Part shown: one piece after another, positions 12,129 through 20,368 of the stretch
How positions within the stretch are numbered: the stretch's first letter is position 1
Layout: every line of letters starts with the position of its first letter
Source: Alphaproteobacteria bacterium
GTDB lineage: Bacteria > Myxococcota_A > UBA796 > GCA-2862545
Direction of reading: 5' to 3'
Assembly (NCBI GenBank): GCA_020632875.1
Contig: JACKET010000020.1
Location: forward strand, 1 to 64,000
Length of the DNA: 64,000 nt
Position numbers and translations under genes: made by a program
Notes under the pieces: generated by a model
Databases searched by the model: none
Seen by the model: the letters and a program-made list of their open reading frames with translations, nothing else
What the model was told of the DNA's origin: nothing

Positions 12129-12950
12129 TCAGGTCTCGGGGTCGCGGTCCCGTGTGGCGCGCGGGTCGATCCCGGGGTTCTCGAGGGCCCAGCGCGTGCG
12201 GTTGACCATGCCGCGCAGCGCTTCGAGGTGGCGGATGGTGATCTGCGAGCGCTGCAGGGCCTGGCGGGCGGTGAGGCGCACCTTCGGCTCGGGCGTGCTG
12301 CGGAAGTAGCCGACGCGCTCGAGCAGCTCGACGAGGTCGTCGACGGCGGGCTCGATGCGGCGGAGGTCGGCGAGGGCGTCGCGCTTGTCGCCCTTGGCCT
12401 TGGCCGCGGTGGTGCTGCGCCCGCGGCTGCCGCCGAGCGTGCGCCCCGGTGCGGCCGTGCCCTGCGCCCGCGCCTGCGTGAACAGGGCGTTCGCGACGAG
12501 CAGCACGGCCTGCGCGAGGTTGAGGCTCGCGTGCTCGGGCGTGGGGATGCGCAGGATCGACTCGCAGCGCAGCACGTCTTCGGTGGCGAGCCCGAAGTCC
12601 TCGCGACCGAACAGGATGGCCCACGTGCGGTCGTCTTCGGTCATGCGCTCGGCGATCTGGGTCGGCGTCAGCACCGGCTGGCCCTGCTTTCGATGCCGTG
12701 CCGTCGAAGCCACAGCGACGTGGCAGCCCTCGAGGGCTTCGTCGAGCGTCGCGACGATTCGTGTAGCGGCGAGTAGATCGTCGCAGCCGGGCGCCATCCA
12801 TCGCGCCTGCTCGGGGTCGTACGCCGGCGGGTCGACGACCACGAGTCGCGACAGGCCCATGTTCTTCATGGCGCGCGCCGCAGCCCCGACGTTGCCGGGA
12901 TGCTGCGGCTGCACCAGCACCACGACGGTGCGATCGAGCAGGTCAGCCAT
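12129..12950 (-). CDS. SpoU-family tRNA/rRNA 2'-O-methyltransferase, TrmJ-like
   Basis: Predicted SAM-dependent ribose methyltransferase of the TrmH/TrmJ SPOUT class; TrmJ methylates position 32 of the tRNA anticodon loop. 273 residues. The SPOUT domain fills about 1-160: VVLVQPQHPGNVGAAARAM (motif 1), then AILFGREDFGL (motif 2) and IPTPEHASLNLAQAV (motif 3), which together form the trefoil-knot cofactor site. The C-terminal 110 residues are helical with a basic linker and are not recognised. The precise RNA target cannot be read from sequence. Confidence 0.88.
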   Translation of the reverse strand: MADLLDRTVVVLVQPQHPGNVGAAARAMKNMGLSRLVVVDPPAYDPEQARWMAPGCDDLLAATRIVATLDEALEGCHVAVASTARHRKQGQPVLTPTQIAERMTEDDRTWAILFGREDFGLATEDVLRCESILRIPTPEHASLNLAQAVLLVANALFTQARAQGTAAPGRTLGGSRGRSTTAAKAKGDKRDALADLRRIEPAVDDLVELLERVGYFRSTPEPKVRLTARQALQRSQITIRHLEALRGMVNRTRWALENPGIDPRATRDRDPET

Positions 12951-12997
12951 GGCGCCCAGCTAACCGCTGGGCCCGAGCCGGTCAGGGCCCGGCGGGA

Positions 12998-14818
12998 CTA
13001 TCCGCCGAAGAGGCCCTTGAACCACGCGATGATGCGGCCGAAGAAGCCCGGCTGCGCGGCCGGGACCGGCGGCTGCTCGGCACTGGGCTGCGCGGCCTTC
13101 TGCGGGGCCTTCTTCGCGGCCTGGCTGATCGGCATGGGCGCGTCTTCCTGGGCCGGCTTCGCGATGGAGGGCTTCGCCTGCAGCTGCGAGTTCGGCATGT
13201 TCAGGGAGGGCGGCGGCTTGGTCGGGGCGGGCTCGTCCTCGACCTTCTTCTTCGGCTTCTTCTTCGGCTTCGGAGCGCTCGTGGACGGGCGCTTCGGCGC
13301 GTCGGGATCCTTGCCGAGCTTGAGGCGGGACTCGACCAGCTGGCCCGTGTCGATGTCGCGGGCCGTGAGGTTGAGGATGCCCTCGGAGTCGATGTGGAAG
13401 GTGACCTCGATCTTCACCATGCCCTTGGGGGCTTCGCGCAGACCGGAGAAGACGAAGGTGCCGAGCAGCTCGTTCTCGGCGACGAACTTCGACTCGCCCT
13501 GGTAGATCCGCAGCATGATCGAGCGCTGGTTGTTCTTGCTCGTGGTCAGCGTGCGGGTCTTGTAGTCGGGGAGCGGCTGGTTCTTGGCGAACAGCACGTG
13601 CATCGTGCCGTCGACCTTGTTGATGCCGATCGCCATGGGGAGCACGTCGAGCAGCATCATGTCTTGCGGCCCGGCCTTCGAGGACAGGCTGTGCGCCATG
13701 ATGGCCGCGCCGATGCCGACGGCTTCGTCGGGGTGCACCTTCTGGGAGGGCTGCTTGCCGATGAACTGGGCGAGCTTCGTGCGCACGAGCGGCATGCGGC
13801 TCTGGCCGCCGACGAGCAGCATCTCGTCGACCTGCTCGCGCGACGTGCCGGCCTCCATCAGGATGCGCTCGCAGGTCGCGATGGACCGGTCGATGAGGTC
13901 GGTGGTGAGCTCTTCGAGCTTCTCGCGCGAGACGTCGAGCTCGAGATCGAGCGGGGTGCCGTCGTCGTCGTCGCAGATGTGCTTCAGCGAGATGTGCGTG
14001 CTGGTCTCGTCGGACAGCTTGATCTTCGCCTGCTCGGACGCGTCGCGGATGCGGGTGACGGCGGAGCGGTCGTAGGACACGTCGACGCCGGTGTCGTCGA
14101 CGAACGTCTGCAGCACCCACTGCATCAGGCGATCGTCGAAGTCGACGCCGCCGAGGAACGTGTCGCCGCCCGTCGCGATGACCTCGAAGATCTTGTCTTT
14201 GATGTCGATGATCGAGATGTCGAACGTGCCGCCGCCGAGGTCGTAGATCGCGACGCGCTGGTTGAGCGTGCGGCCGAGGCCGTAGGCCAGGGCGGCCGCG
14301 GTGGGCTCGTTGAGCACCCGCAGGACCTTGAGGCCCGCGAGCTTGCCCGCCGAGCGGACGGCCTGGCGCTGGCGGTCGTTGAAGTAGGCGGGGACGGTGA
14401 TGACGGCCTGATCGACCTCGTCGTTCAGGGCGTCTTCGGCCTGATCCTTGATGCGGCGGAGGATGGCGGCGGAGATCTGCTCCAGGGTGAACACCTGGTC
14501 GGCGACCTTGATCAACACCTCGGACGACTCGCCTTCGACGAGCTCGTAGGTGAAGACCTGCTGCATCTTCTCCATCGCGTTGGAGCCGAACGAGCGCCCG
14601 ATCAGCCGCTTCGACGCCGCGATGGTGTTCTGCGGGTTGATGGCGGCCTGATCCTGCGCCTCTTTGCCTACGAGACGGTTGCCCTTCTTGTCGATGGCGA
14701 ACATCGACGGGATCGTGCGGGATCCGTCTTTGTAGGTGATGACTTTCGGCTTGCCGTTCTCGACGAACGCGGCACACGAGTTCGTGGTGCCGAGGTCGAT
14801 CCCGATAGCTCTGCCCAT
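12998..14818 (-). CDS. Hsp70-family chaperone with non-canonical C-terminus
   Basis: 606 residues. The nucleotide-binding domain (about 1-385) has all Hsp70 signatures: IGIDLGTTNSC, the phosphate loop IYDLGGGTFDIS, and LVGGQSRMPLVR. A substrate-binding beta-domain follows (about 390-500). The usual alpha-helical lid and EEVD-like tail of DnaK are absent. Instead residues about 505-590 are a Pro/Lys/Ala-rich, probably disordered segment (PKPKKKPKKK), and the last 16 residues, GFFGRIIAWFKGLFGG, form a potential amphipathic helix that could bind membrane or a partner. It is not next to grpE, and dnaJ lies 8 kb away. It may be a specialised paralogue rather than the housekeeping DnaK. Confidence 0.9.
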   Translation of the reverse strand: MGRAIGIDLGTTNSCAAFVENGKPKVITYKDGSRTIPSMFAIDKKGNRLVGKEAQDQAAINPQNTIAASKRLIGRSFGSNAMEKMQQVFTYELVEGESSEVLIKVADQVFTLEQISAAILRRIKDQAEDALNDEVDQAVITVPAYFNDRQRQAVRSAGKLAGLKVLRVLNEPTAAALAYGLGRTLNQRVAIYDLGGGTFDISIIDIKDKIFEVIATGGDTFLGGVDFDDRLMQWVLQTFVDDTGVDVSYDRSAVTRIRDASEQAKIKLSDETSTHISLKHICDDDDGTPLDLELDVSREKLEELTTDLIDRSIATCERILMEAGTSREQVDEMLLVGGQSRMPLVRTKLAQFIGKQPSQKVHPDEAVGIGAAIMAHSLSSKAGPQDMMLLDVLPMAIGINKVDGTMHVLFAKNQPLPDYKTRTLTTSKNNQRSIMLRIYQGESKFVAENELLGTFVFSGLREAPKGMVKIEVTFHIDSEGILNLTARDIDTGQLVESRLKLGKDPDAPKRPSTSAPKPKKKPKKKVEDEPAPTKPPPSLNMPNSQLQAKPSIAKPAQEDAPMPISQAAKKAPQKAAQPSAEQPPVPAAQPGFFGRIIAWFKGLFGG

Positions 14819-14996
14819 TCTGCGGTGGCCTCGAATGAAACGGTATGGGTCGGCCGGATCCAGCCGATGATGCCGTTCGATAGCACACCGGGGAAAGCCC
14901 GGTCAACGGTGTCCCCCGTCGTGTCGCCCCGACCCGGGTCGGGTTACGGGACGCGCTTGGCGGCAGGTCGCCGCATCGGCGCATGGAGGGCTGGTA

Positions 14997-15533
14997 ATGG
15001 CGCGGAGGGGATCGAGGCTCGCCGAGCGGCTTCGTGAAGCCCACGAACGTGAGCAGAGCGAGCGCTCGTCTGAGGAAAGGGAGCGACAGGAGCGTCTGGA
15101 GGCCGCTCGCGTGGCGCGGGCCGAGCTGTTCGACGACCTCGTCGCCTTCGGGGGCGAGCTGGGCTTCGTCGGTGTCGAGCGCGTCGAGGGCTCCGTGACG
15201 CTGCGCCGCGTGGAGCGGTGGCTGCGCTTCTCCGAAGATGGGCCGGGCGGCGACGTGATCGTCGACTTCACGGGGCGCGACCCCAACGCCGACCATCGCC
15301 TCTACCGCGAGCCCGCGCTCGACGACCGGTGGATCTGGGTGCGGCGCCGGCGTGGGAAAGAGGATCGGGTGCCGCTGTTCGACCAGGGCCTCGAGCTGCT
15401 GCTGGTCCACGCCCTCGAGCTCGACGCGCCCGAAGACGAGCCGGCGGCACCCCCTCCCGCGCCCGCGCGGTCCGAGGCGCCCGCGCCCACCGAGCCTTCC
15501 GACGGTCCTGCCCCCGTCAAGCGGTCGCTGTAG
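14997..15533 (+). CDS. Hypothetical coiled-coil protein
   Basis: 178 residues, ATG with GGAGGG 6 nt upstream. Residues 1-45 are an Arg/Glu-rich helical coiled-coil segment. Residues 45-140 look like a compact alpha/beta domain (GFVGVERVEG, DVIVDFTGRDPNADHRLY, WIWVRRRRGKEDRVPLFDQG). The last 35 residues are Ala/Pro-rich and probably disordered. No family recognised. It diverges from the Hsp70 gene across 178 bp and precedes the FHA gene by 45 bp, so it may be co-transcribed with it. Confidence 0.75.
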   Translation: MARRGSRLAERLREAHEREQSERSSEERERQERLEAARVARAELFDDLVAFGGELGFVGVERVEGSVTLRRVERWLRFSEDGPGGDVIVDFTGRDPNADHRLYREPALDDRWIWVRRRRGKEDRVPLFDQGLELLLVHALELDAPEDEPAAPPPAPARSEAPAPTEPSDGPAPVKRSL

Positions 15534-15578
15534 GCGATTCCGCCCCCGATGCGGTATGAAGCCGCGTCGGGGGGCCGC

Positions 15579-16530
15579 ATGAAGATCGAAGTCGTCCACG
15601 AGGGGCACGCGCCCTTCTCGCGCCTGCTCTCGGAGGCTCCCGTGCTGATCGGGCGCGGTCCGAGCAACGATCTGGTCGTGAACGACGAACAGGTCTCCTG
15701 GCACCACGCGGCCGTCTGGCTCGAGCGGGGCAGCCCCGCGATCCGCGACATGGGCAGCAAGAACGGCACCTTCGTCAACGGCCAGAAGGTCCACGGGGCC
15801 GAGGGGTTCGGACCGGACGACACCGTGATGCTGGGCACCGCGACCCGCATCCGCGTGCTCGGCGAGGCCACCGACGCGTTCCGCCAGGTGCTGCTCGAAG
15901 AGGTCGACTCCGGCGTGCGGATCCCGCTGCGTGCCGACCGGTTCCACATCGGGAGCGGGCCGGATGCCGACCTCCGCATCGATGGCGCGCCCGAGCGCGC
16001 GGCGACGCTGCTCGTGGAGGACGACGGCGAGGTGGTCCTCGGGCTCGACGACTCGGCCGTCCCGCTGCGTCCCGGGCAGACCTTCGAGGTGGCCGGGCGG
16101 CGCCTCAGGCTCGTCGAGATGGCGCCCACCGCATCCCCCACCGTCGAGCCCGACGCCGACCGCTACGGGTACCGGCTGGTCGTGACGCTGAACGGCGCGA
16201 TGGGGCCCGAAGCCGTGCTCGAAGACGCGGCACGCGGGGCCCGGCACACGGTGGAGGCCGAGAACCGCGCCATCCTGCTGTACCTGCTGGCGCGCCAGGT
16301 CGCGTCCGACCTCGCCGAGCGCAAGCCGATCACCGAGGTCGGCTGGGTCACCGACGACGAGGCGAACACGGGCATCTGGGGCAAGGGCGGCTCGGGCGAC
16401 CCGAACAGCCTGCACGTGCTCGTGTACCGCCTCCGCAACGGAGATCCAGAAGGCGGGGTTCGACCCGTGGTTCATCGAGAAGCGGCGGAGGGCGCTGCGC
16501 GTCCGGTTGCGGGACGTGAACGTCGACTGA
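15579..16530 (+). CDS. FHA-domain protein with C-terminal winged-helix domain, broken by a 1-bp frameshift
   Basis: Probable phosphothreonine-reading regulator. From the ATG at 15579: FHA domain (LIGRGPSNDLVV, SWHHAAVW, MGSKNGTFVNGQ, all key FHA residues), a second degenerate FHA-like segment (about 105-185), then an OmpR-like winged-helix region (about 200-316). In the straight frame the protein loses its end after VYRLRN. Skipping one G at 16440 restores EIQKAGFDPWFIEKRRRALR and a stop at 16528-16530, a typical end of a winged helix. Without the skip, the frame runs through hexamer repeats to 17033 as low-complexity FPFPFP/CPCPCP. Either a recent mutation, a sequencing error, or programmed slippage. 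Confidence 0.8.
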
Positions 16531-16538
16531 TCAACCGG

Positions 16539-16622
16539 TTCCCGTTCCCGTTCCCGTTCCCGTTCCCGCTCCCGTTCCCGTTCCCGCATCCGTGCCCGTG
16601 CCCGTGCCCGTGCCCGTGCCCG
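16539..16622. repeat. Hexamer array TTCCCG changing to TGCCCG
   Basis: Fourteen contiguous 6-bp units: seven TTCCCG, with one CTCCCG after the fifth, then CATCCG and five TGCCCG. It starts 9 bp after the restored stop of the FHA gene, in the 313-bp gap before the convergent CorC gene. Apart from repeats and a hairpin, that gap holds no gene I can support. Confidence 0.93.
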
Positions 16623-16755
16623 AAAGACGCGCTCCACCACCCGTCCGACCGGGACTCCGCTCGGAGCGAACCATCCGGGAGCATCGAGCGTGGACCTCTC
16701 GGAGGCCGGGACGGCTCGACGGAAGTGGGGTCGGGTTGGGACTTCAGCGCCTCAT

Positions 16756-16782
16756 CGGGCACGGGCACGGGCACGGGCACGG
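16756..16782. repeat. Hexamer array CGGGCA, inverted partner of the TGCCCG array
   Basis: Four and a half CGGGCA units. Its complement is the TGCCCG repeat at 16593-16622, so the two arrays could pair into a stem of about 24 bp across a loop of some 135 nt. Confidence 0.9.
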
Positions 16783-16831
16783 ATTGGGGACGCGCACGCG
16801 CACGGGCGCGGGGGACGTGCCCGGGCGCAGG

Positions 16832-16856
16832 GGAATCAGGCTTTCAGCCTGATTCC
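16832..16856. terminator. Hairpin at the convergent junction
   Basis: A perfect 11-bp stem, GGAATCAGGCT at 16832-16842 and its complement at 16846-16856, with a 3-nt loop. It overlaps the stop codon of the minus-strand CorC gene (16844-16846). It could end transcripts from both sides, though neither side has a clear T-tract. Confidence 0.6.
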
Positions 16857-18085
16857 TCCTTCCAGTCCGGGGGCAGCGTCATCCTCACCAGATGGATCGC
16901 CCGCTCGTTCCCCTGCTCGATCAGGAACAGCAGCCGCCCCACCTTCACCACGTCGCCGGGGCTCGGGATCCGCCCGGCGTGGTCGAGGATGAGCCCCGCG
17001 AGCGTCTCGTACTCGCCCTCGGGCAGGGGATAGCCGACGGCGTCGGTGACGTCGTCGATCTCGGTGCGTGCCGGGATGCGCCACTCGCGCTCGGAGAGCC
17101 GGCGGACCCCGGGCTCGTCGGTGTCGCGCTCGTCGAGGATCTCGCCGACCATCTCCTCGAGGAGGTCTTCGAGCGTCGCGAGCCCGACCACGCCGCCGTA
17201 CTCGTCCACCACGACCACCAGGTCTTCTTCGGAGGACCGCATCTCTTCGAGCAACTGGTCGGCGCGCTTCGACTCGGGCACGAACCGCACGGGCTTCACG
17301 AGGTGCACGAGCGTGTCGGACCCGACGGAGTCGAACAGCAGCTCGTGGTGCGTGACCATGCCGATGATGTTGTCGATGCGGTCGCGGTAGACGAGGAGCC
17401 GCGAGTGGCCGTGCTTCAGCACGCGGTCGGCGGCCTCGGCGACCGTGGCATCCTCGGAGACCGCGCAGATCTCGACGAGGGGCGTCATTGCCTCTTCGAT
17501 GGCGGTCTCGTTCATCTCGAGCACGCGCATGATGATGTCGCGCTCTTCGGGGTCGATGTCGCTGCCCTGGTCGGCGTCGAGCAGCATCACGAGCTCTTCG
17601 CGGGACGGGCCGGGCGCGTCGCCCACGAGCCGGCGCAGCACCGCGGCCCAGGCGCCCACCACGACGAGCAGGGGCTTGAACACGATCTGCGCGCCACGCA
17701 GCGGATACGCCAGGATCGGTGCGAGGGTCGTGGCGTGGTGCTGGTAGACGGTCTTCGGGACGGCCTCGCCGAGCAGCAGGGCGAACGGCGCGAACAGCAG
17801 CGTGGCGACGAGCTCGGACCCCCCGCCCGCCAGCACGAGGCCCGACGCGAGCGTGGCGCCGGAGATGAGCGAGATGTTCGTGCCGATGAGACAGGTGCCG
17901 AGCAGCTGGTCTTCGCGCTCGAGCAGCGACAGGGCGAGCGTGGCGCCGCGCGAGCCGTTGTTCGCCTGATCCTCGAGGCGCGCGCGGTTCGCGCTCACGA
18001 GCGCCATCTCGGAGCCCGAGAAGAAGCCCTGCGCGACCACGATGAACGCGATGATCACGATGCCGACGACCGTGTAGAAGCCCAT
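16844..18085 (-). CDS. CorC/CorB-family membrane protein (DUF21, CBS pair)
   Basis: 413 residues. Four hydrophobic segments in the first about 140 residues form the DUF21/CNNM transmembrane domain (FFSGSEMALVSANRARL is its signature). Two CBS domains (about 195-320, DRIDNIIGMVTHHELL, VVDEYGGVVGLATLEDLLEE) follow, and then a CorC/HlyC C-terminal domain (about 335-413). Members transport Mg2+ or Co2+, or affect their export. The ATG overlaps the stop of the upstream paralogue by one base (TGATG), so the two are translationally coupled and may form a heteromer. Confidence 0.9.
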   Translation of the reverse strand: MGFYTVVGIVIIAFIVVAQGFFSGSEMALVSANRARLEDQANNGSRGATLALSLLEREDQLLGTCLIGTNISLISGATLASGLVLAGGGSELVATLLFAPFALLLGEAVPKTVYQHHATTLAPILAYPLRGAQIVFKPLLVVVGAWAAVLRRLVGDAPGPSREELVMLLDADQGSDIDPEERDIIMRVLEMNETAIEEAMTPLVEICAVSEDATVAEAADRVLKHGHSRLLVYRDRIDNIIGMVTHHELLFDSVGSDTLVHLVKPVRFVPESKRADQLLEEMRSSEEDLVVVVDEYGGVVGLATLEDLLEEMVGEILDERDTDEPGVRRLSEREWRIPARTEIDDVTDAVGYPLPEGEYETLAGLILDHAGRIPSPGDVVKVGRLLFLIEQGNERAIHLVRMTLPPDWKEESG

Positions 18086-19386
18086 CACATCGCCTCGCGG
18101 GATGACTGGGCCAGGATCTCGACCCGGACCTCGGCGATCCGGCGGTCGTCCATCTCGGACACGATGTAGCGGACGCCGTCCTGCTCGACCGACTCGCCCT
18201 GCTTCGGCAGCCGCCCGAACGCGTGGAACACGTACCCGCCGAGCGTGTGGTAGTCGCCTTCGGGCACGGTGATGCCCGTGGTCTCCTCGAAGTCCTCGAG
18301 GTCGACGGTGGCCTTGCACACGAAGCGGTTCGCGCGGGGGCTCGCGATCTCGGAGTCGGCGGTGTCGGGCTCGGAGGCGCCGAGCAGCTCGTTCACGAGG
18401 TCGTCGAGCGTGACGAGGCCCACGAGCGTGCCGTGCTCGTCGACGACGAAGGCCATGTGGTACTTCCGCCGGATGAACTCGCGGAACATGTCGTCGGCGG
18501 GCTTGCTCGCGGGGACGAACCGGGGCGGGAGCAGGAGCGGGTAGAGCCAGCGCTTGCTGGACCGGCGCTTCACGTCGTCGCGGACGCGCAGGAGGTCTTT
18601 GAGGAGCAGCACGCCGACGATGTCGTCGCGGCCCTTGTCGAACACGGGCACGCGCGAGAGGCGCTCTTCGCGGCAGAGCTCGATGAGCTCGTCGAACCCG
18701 ATCTCGACGGGCACCGAGAACATGTCGGGCTTCGGCGTCATCAGCCGGTCGACGGGCATCGCGTCGAGCTCGAACACGTTCTCGATGATGTCGCGCTCGA
18801 CCTGGTCGAGGGCGCCGGTCGCGGCCCCGCGGTCGACCAGCACGAGCAGCTCGGCTTCTTCGAGGCCTTCGGTGATCACGAGCGGGTCGGCGCGGAACAT
18901 CTTGGCGAGCGCGATGACGATGCGCTCGAAGACCCACCGGAACGGCGAGACGACGAGCGCGAACGCCGTGAGCGGCCCGGCCGCGAGCAGCGCCCAGGCG
19001 CGGTTCGTGCGGAACGCCACGTACTTCGGGGTGATCTCGGAGATCAGCACGAGCGCGGGCGTCAGGAACACGACGTTGAGCCAGGGGTGGTCGGGGAAGT
19101 AGCGGATGACGAGCGATGTGGTGGTCGTGGCGAGCGCGGTGTTCGCGAACTCGTTGCCCATCAGGATGGTGGTGAGCGTCATCGCGCGGCGCCCGAGCAG
19201 GCGGGCCACGAGCTTGCCGAGCCGCCCGCCGCCCGCCATGTGCTGGCGGTCGATGGCCTGGAGGCTGAACAGCGCCGTCTCGGTGCCGCTGAAGAAGAAC
19301 GAGCACGCGAACAGGAACGCCACCAGGATCAGGGTGGGGAGCAGCGGGGCGTTCGGGTCGACGTGGATGCCGCCGGAGGCGATCAT
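18085..19386 (-). CDS. CorC/CorB-family membrane protein (DUF21, CBS pair), paralogue
   Basis: 433 residues with the same architecture as its downstream neighbour: DUF21 transmembrane region (about 10-190, CSFFFSGTETALFSLQAIDR), two CBS domains (about 215-335, VFDKGRDDIVGVLLLKDLL and VVDEHGTLVGLVTLDDLVNE) and a CorC/HlyC domain (about 350-433). The start at 19386 overlaps the thiL stop (ATGA), so the order thiL-corC1-corC2 looks like one operon. Likely role: divalent cation efflux or sensing at the inner membrane; the ion is not readable from sequence. Confidence 0.9.
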   Translation of the reverse strand: MIASGGIHVDPNAPLLPTLILVAFLFACSFFFSGTETALFSLQAIDRQHMAGGGRLGKLVARLLGRRAMTLTTILMGNEFANTALATTTTSLVIRYFPDHPWLNVVFLTPALVLISEITPKYVAFRTNRAWALLAAGPLTAFALVVSPFRWVFERIVIALAKMFRADPLVITEGLEEAELLVLVDRGAATGALDQVERDIIENVFELDAMPVDRLMTPKPDMFSVPVEIGFDELIELCREERLSRVPVFDKGRDDIVGVLLLKDLLRVRDDVKRRSSKRWLYPLLLPPRFVPASKPADDMFREFIRRKYHMAFVVDEHGTLVGLVTLDDLVNELLGASEPDTADSEIASPRANRFVCKATVDLEDFEETTGITVPEGDYHTLGGYVFHAFGRLPKQGESVEQDGVRYIVSEMDDRRIAEVRVEILAQSSREAM

Positions 19387-20321
19387 GACGCGCCCCCGAA
19401 GTGCGCGAACAGCGGGGCGGGCCAGGCGGTTCCGGCGAGCACCACGGCCGGGCCCGCGGTGACGGCGCCGACGCGGGTGGCCCGCACGCCGTGCCGCGTG
19501 GCGAGGGCCTCGATGGCGTCGCGGCACGCGGCGGGGGCCGTGAACAGCAGCTCGAAGTCGTCGCCGCCGCACACGCGGAGCTGGAGCGAGGCGACGCCGG
19601 GCACGCGGTCGGGCTCGATCACGGCGCCCACGCCGGACGCGCGGCAGAGGCGGGGGAGGTCGACGGCGAGCCCGTCGGACAGGTCCATCGCGGCGGACGC
19701 GAGGTGCTCGCGGGCCAGGTCGAGGGCGAAGGCCACGGGGGGCGTGGGCCTGCGGAGCGCGTGCAGCGCGGCGTCGGACGGATTCGCGGTCGCCCAGCCC
19801 TCGCCGGCGAGCCCGAGCAGGCCGGTCACCCAGAGGTCGTCACCCTCCGAAGCGCCCGAGCGCATGAGGGGCTCGGCGACGCACGGCCCGCCCACGACCG
19901 TCGTGACGGTGCGCGCCCGCCCCGAGCGCGTGGTGTCGCCGCCGACCAGCGTGAGCCCGAAGTGCCGCACCGCCTCGCCGAGGCCGCGCGCGAAGCCCTC
20001 GACGAACGCCATGTCGCCGTCGGCAGGCACCGAGAGCCCGACCAGCAGATCGCGGGGGACGGCCCCCATCGCGGCCACGTCGCTCACCGAGACCGCGACG
20101 GCCTTCCAGCCCACGTCTTCGGCGCGGAGCCTGGCGTCGAAGTGCACCCCTTCGACCAGCGTGTCGAGAGACCACGCCGTGCCATCCGGCAGCACCGCCG
20201 CGTCATCACCGGGCCCGACCCGAAGCGCCCTGGCGCCGACCCCGTTCGGGTGCGCCGCGGACAACAGGCGGGCGATGATTCGCTGCTCGGGTTCGCTTTC
20301 CTCGAGTGGAGGGGGTTCCAG
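19383..20321 (-). CDS. thiL: Thiamine-monophosphate kinase
   Basis: ATP-dependent phosphorylation of thiamine monophosphate to the active cofactor thiamine diphosphate. Core motifs are clear: VGPGDDAAVL, STDTLVEGVHF-like (here LDTLVEGVHFDARL), LVGGDTTRSG, MDLSDGLAVDLPRL. Start choice is unusual. The first standard start in frame is TTG at 20264, but it would delete EQRIIARLL, the helix that begins every ThiL. A CTG at 20321, with GGAG 8 nt upstream, restores it (312 residues), and the frame is closed by TGA not far upstream. No ATG or GTG is available. The stop overlaps the next start (ATGA). Confidence 0.9.
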   Translation of the reverse strand: MEPPPLEESEPEQRIIARLLSAAHPNGVGARALRVGPGDDAAVLPDGTAWSLDTLVEGVHFDARLRAEDVGWKAVAVSVSDVAAMGAVPRDLLVGLSVPADGDMAFVEGFARGLGEAVRHFGLTLVGGDTTRSGRARTVTTVVGGPCVAEPLMRSGASEGDDLWVTGLLGLAGEGWATANPSDAALHALRRPTPPVAFALDLAREHLASAAMDLSDGLAVDLPRLCRASGVGAVIEPDRVPGVASLQLRVCGGDDFELLFTAPAACRDAIEALATRHGVRATRVGAVTAGPAVVLAGTAWPAPLFAHFGGAS

Positions 20322-20368
20322 GACAGGGTCTCCGCGAGAGTCTCGATGGTATCAGATTCGACGCTCTC

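Noticed and set aside
12960..16640. A 1226-codon open frame on the minus strand across the Hsp70 and FHA genes
   Set aside because: It is a shadow of the Hsp70 gene in another frame and starts inside the hexamer repeats (RARARA, REREREREREREREP), so it is not a gene.
16531..17033. Extension of the FHA protein through FPFPFP/CPCPCP
   Set aside because: Low-complexity translation of hexamers and of the antisense of corC; the +1 frame ends in a proper winged helix.
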